A stretch of 23,711 nt of DNA from the NCBI GenBank assembly GCA_011763485.2, contig JAANSK020246387.1:1-23711 (forward strand). The letters are read 5' to 3'. Source of the stretch: Isoetes engelmannii (lineage: Eukaryota > Streptophyta > Lycopodiopsida > Isoetales > Isoetaceae). A program made the position numbers and the translations under genes. Positions 18,843 through 23,711 of the stretch are shown in pieces. The notes under the pieces are model-generated. The model was not told the DNA's origin. It was given only the letters and a program-made list of their open reading frames with translations, and did no database searches. Numbering within the stretch: the stretch's first letter is position 1; every line of letters starts with the position of its first letter.

Positions 18843-19044
18843 GTCTTCATTATAATGTATATGAGGTAAAGAAACCCATGTAGATATTCTTGATATATTA
18901 GAGATAGTATGCTAAGGGGTTTGTAAACCAGGTTCATTATAATGTCTTCATTATAATGTATATGAGGTAAAGAAACCCATGTAGATATTCTTGATATATT
19001 AGAGATAGTATGCTAAGGGGCTTGTAAACCAGGTTCGAGATTCC
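18843..19044. repeat. 101-bp tandem duplication
   Basis: Two head-to-tail copies, 18843-18943 and 18944-19044, begin GTCTTCATTATAATG and differ at about one site before the end (ggggt against ggggc). The copies diverge only at the last few bases. The near identity indicates a recent event. It lies just before a 12-T run (19045-19056). Confidence 0.9.
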
Positions 19045-19390
19045 TTTTTTTTTTTTAAAAAGGGTGCAAGATCGGGTGTTAAATGATTTGGAACATTATA
19101 AGATACTAAAGATAGAATTAGTTCAATGTAGTTACTTGGCTCACTCTTGATAAGCATTGTGACCAAATTAGTTTAGTATAATTTAGTAGTTTAACGTCAA
19201 ACCACTTTGGCAACATCCCTTCTGGGACCTATGATTATGATGATATATTCTTAGACACACACCACACACTACATATGATGAGATTCGCACTCACCCACGT
19301 CTGAACTTAATGGTATCAACATTGTTTTATTAAAGTACTCACATATGGCCAAAAGGTAAGTGATTGAGATGAAACATGCAATTAGTTATC
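19045..19390. other. Spacer between tandem repeat and LINE tail, nothing else seen
   Basis: The spacer starts with a T12-A5 run and a short CA-rich patch (about 19256-19272). There are no open frames of note and no RNA gene. Confidence 0.4.
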
Positions 19391-20756
19391 TTTTTTTTTT
19401 TTGAAGGATAAAAAATATCAATTAAATATAAGCATTGGTACAACTATTGCTGAATGGTACAACAACAATTCCATGCCCAAAATGGATCATGGAAGGATGA
19501 CCACCCAGTCATTATCACCTACAACTTAGAATCGACTAAGATATCAATCCCATATTTGTTGTGTAAAATTCTCACTCTCTTCCAAGCAAATAATTTGCTT
19601 AAAATACTTTGCACTAGTGACTCAACAAGCTAGAAGCATGGAATAATTGGTCGTGAAAATCTTTAAGTCTCTGTCTCTTCCACATGTACCAACATATCCA
19701 ACACTTGGCCATGTGGATAGCTAGCTTCATTGGGAAAGGCCATGCACTAGGGTCTCCCTATTATCACTTCCTTTATAGATACCAAAATCTGAAATGTCTC
19801 CTGAATCTGTCCCATAGCAACTGAATATCTAGACAAGAGATCATGCAATGTTCTAAATTTTCTTATGCACCTCCACAAACAGGACAAATTGATCTCACCT
19901 CATTTTTGAATTATATACGACCTCATTGACCCGCAAGGCCCCGTGCATAATCTGCCACAATAATGTGCAAATCTTTGGTGGTAATACGTTCTTCTAGGCC
20001 CATTTCCATATACGGACCAACTCATCCCTATTGACATTCACCTCCCATTTACTTGACAAAGGCAGAACTTCATCATGGGCAAGTAATTTATAGCATTCAA
20101 AGACAAATGGACCTTCTAACAGACGTTGATCCACTGTCTAAAACTTGCCTATCAACGATTGTGGAGATTGCGGAATAAGGGAGACAACAAGGTCCCATAT
20201 TTTCTTATCTTGTTCCTTCAATGAGAAAGCATATTTAAACACGCACCATGGAGCTAATCGCCTTGTTTGATACTAATTGCCAACAAATTCAATGCATGAT
20301 AGCATCCACCTCCTCTGTACCCTTACATTGACCGGTAACCACCACACATGCATAGATACTGAACGACATGCCTGCTCATCAAGCTTGAAAGTAGATTTAA
20401 TAGTGTGCCATGCTTTAACCCATTCAACAAAGGGATGCTCCAGAATAGGGCTTTAGCTCATAAAATAAAGCCCATGACAAATTCACTCTAACTGATGGCT
20501 TGCCACCAATACACAGAAAAGCAATGATTGAGAGAAGAGTTCCAATGCTGGGGAGGTGATATTAGCATGATTTTCTAGATAAACTTACAAAGTAGCACCT
20601 TGCAATGAATATCGATATCTATCATCCCCAAACCTCCATGAACCTTAGGCAGCATACACTTTCTCCATGAAACTTTGACGTCAGTTTACGCCTCATTGCC
20701 TCCCCAAACAAGATTTCTGATCAGATTAGACATGTCTTCTATCTTGTCAGGACAAG

Positions 20757-21640
20757 CTAGCATGACCGAGCTGCATACACATGCGTGCTGCATAGTACAG
20801 ACTTAGCTACTACTATCTTCCCTGCCATAGATAACTTCGCCACCTTCCACCAATTAAGATGCTTGTTTAATCCCAAAAGGATCTCGTCCCAAATCTTAGA
20901 AGACAATAAATTCACACCTAATGGAATGCCCAGAAGTTTGGAAGAAGATCCCGCAAGTAAGAGTTTCCAAGTAAAGCGAGTCAATAAGGGAGGAGCCGCC
21001 TCATTTAGTGGCTATAATGCTCCACATTTATTCTGATTCAGCATGCATCCTGACACACAAGAGAACCAATCCAACAGTTCTTGTGTTGCACAAATTATCT
21101 TAGAAAGCCTCAAAAAACAAAAAGGTATCATCTGCATATTGGTTGCAAATCTGTTGAGTTCCATTATGCATGACAAGCCCTGAAATAACTTTATCATCTA
21201 CCCCAGATAGAATGAGTTGTGACAAACCTCCTGCAACAATATCAAATAAAAAAGGAGCCATATCTGATTCCTTTCTTTACTGGAAAGATTGGGGATGTCT
21301 CACCGAAACAAATGACTATATCTCTTGCCGAGTATAACAATTTCATCACCGGTGATGTGAATTCACAACCACACCCAAAAGCCAAAAGCATCTTTCTTAA
21401 AAAATGATCATCGAATTGAATCATAAGCCTTGCGAAAATCCAATTTCAAATAAATGACACTTTGATGAGTTTTTCTAGCCCAGTATAAGCATTCATACGC
21501 TGCTGCAATGTTATTAAGGATGCTTCTTTTGGGAAGAAAGCTGGTCTGTACCTGTGATATGTGCTCCATTGCAATAGGTTTAAGCCTTTTAGCATAAGCT
21601 TTGGCAATAATTTTATAAAAGGATGACAATAGTGTTATAG
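20757..21640 (-). pseudogene. LINE reverse transcriptase domain
   Basis: The longest clean piece is 21629-21408 (73 codons), holding the RT fingers: IIAKAYAKRLKP, the Q-T-SFLPKRSI block and LKLDFRKAYDS with the first catalytic aspartate. The second catalytic block, YADD, is present at 21127-21138 in another frame. The thumb region (20984-20757) reads LGIPLGVN and LSMAGKIVVAKSVL. All parts are colinear, so the domain decayed by small changes rather than rearrangement. The length and order match plant L1 ORF2. Confidence 0.85.
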
Positions 21641-22599
21641 ATATCCAATCATTTATTGTCTGGGGTCCTTAACCTTAGGAATTAACAGTATACACCATGT
21701 ATTGAGTTTCACATCTAATGCACCGGCATTTAGAAAGTCCTTATAGGCTTCATACATGTATTTCTCGAACCATTCCCAATTTGTCTGAAAAAACTCAATT
21801 GGAATACCATCAATTCATGGGTATGTGTCCTTCACCAAATCGAATGTTGCCTCGCGCAATTCCTGTAAAGACGTCGGTCGACCTAACAACTCGCTTTGAG
21901 AATTAGTGACTTTTGCCTTGACTTTGGATATGAGAAGGTCCTCGAAACAATCTTGAAAGTCAATCGCCTTTTCCTTGAAAAAATCCTGAAAATATAGATA
22001 CAGAAAATTGTTCATCTGTTTGTGATCGGTGATTGTTGACCCATCCTCCAAAAGCAAAGATAACAATGTTTCCTTCTGCTTTTCTACCCCGCCATTCTAA
22101 AGAAAAATCTAGAAAATCTATCCCCTTCTTTTAACCATGTCAGCCAGCCTTAACCTTATCCTGCTAAATCTTGAAAGATTCAATTTGCTTTATTTGGTTC
22201 AGGACATATCTTTCTCTTTCACCTAAATCCTCAGACACTCTTCTAATGGACTTCAATTCACTATACCACCTCTCCAATATGCCCTTTTCTGCTTGAACTA
22301 CATTCTTTTCCCATTCCTTAGCAAATCGTTGTATCTTGGTTAAACCCACAATCATAGCCTGCATACCTGCTTTATCCCTGCATGACGAGATCCAGATATC
22401 CTTACACGATCATTAAATTGTGAATTCTTGAGGAATCTCATATTCATTTTGAATATAGTTCTAAAAGGCTTTGCAGTTTTCCTATCTCGGGAGCATATGA
22501 GTTGCGGACTATGGTTCGAGATTGCAATATCCAATACGCTATGACGATACAAGGTCAGGATCAGACACAATGCCACATCATTTACATAACATCTGTCAT

Positions 22600-23213
22600 G
22601 ATGTGCGTAGGCCCGCCCTTCTCCAATCCATCCATTGCACCATGTATAACCCCCACCCCCTGCATTTCTGTCAAGTGTACTTCTGCTAACAATTTGGCCC
22701 TTTGATTAACAATTTGGCCCATTGATTTTTCTCAAATCCATGAATAATATCAGTGCAACTTCCAATCCTATCATCAGCACTTTCAACCATATTGAAATTC
22801 CTTTAAACATCCATGCCATGTGACTGCCCATCTTCTTCAACACATTTCTAATTTTGGCCCATAAAGCTCCTCTTTCCCTAGAAGCATTGTGAGCATATAC
22901 ATTAACTAAGCGCCAAGCTACATCACCATCCTTGCATGTGACCAAACTACACCTATCAAAACAATCAACATAAGAATAAGAAACATTTATATGATTCCTC
23001 CATGAATAAGAGTGCTAGCACTAGATCTGCCACTCTTGGAGCTACCCCCATGAAAGGACCCAAAATCTTGAGTAGCTGTCCAATTTCTTCACTTTTACAC
23101 TTATGTTCATGCAAACATGCTATGTCTCAAGAAAATCTTCTCAATGCTAATGCTAGCCTGCTGCTTTTGGCTTCAGAGGATTTTACTCCTCTAATATTCC
23201 AATTGATGATTTT
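22600..23213 (-). pseudogene. LINE endonuclease (EEP) domain
   Basis: The domain opens with IINWNIRGVKSS (minus strand, about 23213-23178), the usual start of the plant L1 apurinic-type endonuclease, which nicks target DNA. The block DIACLHEHKC (ILCLQETK in intact relatives) follows, and later AWRLVNVYAHN then LWAKI, as in the VYAPN...LW step. The GDFN block is degraded. The frame changes at least twice. Confidence 0.75.
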
Positions 23214-23711
23214 ATGATCCATTTATAGCAGGTTTTTTCCTCTACATGTTCTATCTCCCTTCTCCACTTATATCATGCTTACCCTTCTAGCTCCCACCGT
23301 CATCAAGTTCCATATCAACACATGCGTCATTTTCTATGGCTAGGTCACCCCACTTATTTTTACGTAACGGGATTGGAAATAGATTGCTTACTGCAATAGC
23401 CGTGTTCTCCATTGCTTCAACTTAGCATTGGTTTTGCCAAAACTGGTCTCTAATTAGTTTCCTCTTCACTGCCAGACTTCATCTGTACTTGCTGATTCTG
23501 CCCCGCCAATAAATAATTGATCAATTGAGCAGAATGACAACTTGTATGGGATTTTTGTAAATTGTCCGATATCTTTCCAATTCCACATCCAGAGTAATAG
23601 TTAAGCATATGTTTCTGGGGGGGAAATCCCATCAGTATCCTTCGATTCATGGAGTTGCGTGAAATCCACCATTAGCTAAGCAATCATCTGGTTACGTTAT
23701 TCCAGGTCCTG

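Larger units (their letters stand above)
19391..23711 (-). mobile_element. Plant L1 LINE, long but decayed, runs off the right edge
   Basis: Read on the minus strand from the right edge: an ORF1/zinc-knuckle trace (about 23650-23450), the endonuclease start NWNIRG (about 23190-23205), then DIACLHEHKC, and WRLVNVYAHN (about 22920-22890). The reverse transcriptase runs about 21640-20750: YKIIAKAYAKRLKPI, LPKRSILNNIA, IYLKLDFRKAYDSI (a catalytic Asp motif), QYADDTF with YADD at 21127-21138, and LGIPLGVN, LNWWKVAKLSMAGKIVVAK. A SWRKC...GGLG tail (about 20680-20620) and a zf-RVT domain (LPPKICTLLWQIMHGAL about 19975-19925; CPVCGGA and EHC about 19890-19850) follow. It ends in a poly-A tail, seen as T12 at 19391-19402. 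The coding part is split among all three frames with many stops and frame changes, so it is dead. Confidence 0.9.

Noticed and set aside
19031-19043. A tRNA B-box-like string (GGTTCGAGATTCC) before a T run, suggesting a tRNA or SINE.
   Set aside because: It has one base too many for the consensus, no A box and no cloverleaf upstream, and it arises at the end of the 101-bp tandem unit.
1-23711. CRISPR arrays, bacterial operons, organelle inserts or rRNA.
   Set aside because: No regularly spaced repeats, no Shine-Dalgarno-type gene packing and no organelle gene sequence were seen.

Overview
The window is nuclear DNA of a land plant. The evidence is the set of plant-type host genes (chloroplast import protein TIC236, a plant-type VPS18, a DRM-family DNA methyltransferase exon), AT-rich introns with ordinary GT-AG borders, and a typical plant repeat load: Ty1/copia remnants, L1-type LINEs and a Mutator-like MITE. 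The VPS18 and TIC236 sequences are clearly homologous to the Arabidopsis proteins as I remember them, but VPS18 is fairly divergent. I cannot name the species.

Layout. 1-179 (minus): an exon of a DRM-type cytosine methyltransferase running off the left edge. 242-1538 (minus): open frames of a protein I do not recognise. 1613-2043: a fold-back MITE with a perfect 9-bp target duplication. 2053-3072: a copia LTR, primer-binding site and leader-like DNA. About 3100-5215 (minus): an old L1-like LINE with an endonuclease (GDFNA) and an ORF1p-like region. 5586-8922 (minus): the last two exons of TIC236. They are separated by a 2.9-kb intron that holds a complete, small, gag-only LTR element (6138-8313) with paired 237-bp LTRs and a 5-bp target duplication. 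About 9740-10946 (minus): nested copia debris, namely an integrase remnant and an RNase H plus a 219-bp 3' LTR. 10995-17375 (plus): 18 consecutive exons of VPS18, covering roughly the last three quarters of the protein including its C-terminal RING. 17376-19390: mostly featureless, with a strong hairpin and a 101-bp tandem duplication. 19391-23711 (minus): a long, decayed plant L1 LINE, from its poly-A tail through the zinc-knuckle tail, RT and endonuclease to an ORF1 trace, running off the right edge.

The host genes are not an operon and share no pathway. VPS18 is the core subunit of the CORVET and HOPS tethering complexes, TIC236 bridges the two chloroplast envelope translocons, and DRM enzymes carry out RNA-directed DNA methylation. 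The main structural point is that TIC236 and VPS18 face away from each other and both lack their 5' exons. The gap between them (8923-10994) is only about 2 kb and largely copia debris, so this looks like a rearrangement junction or a pair of gene fragments.

No prokaryotic-type system, CRISPR array, tRNA or rRNA was seen. The most unusual items are the gag-only LTR element with its internal tandem duplication, the double 5' truncation, and the LINE whose endonuclease does not look like the usual plant L1 type.
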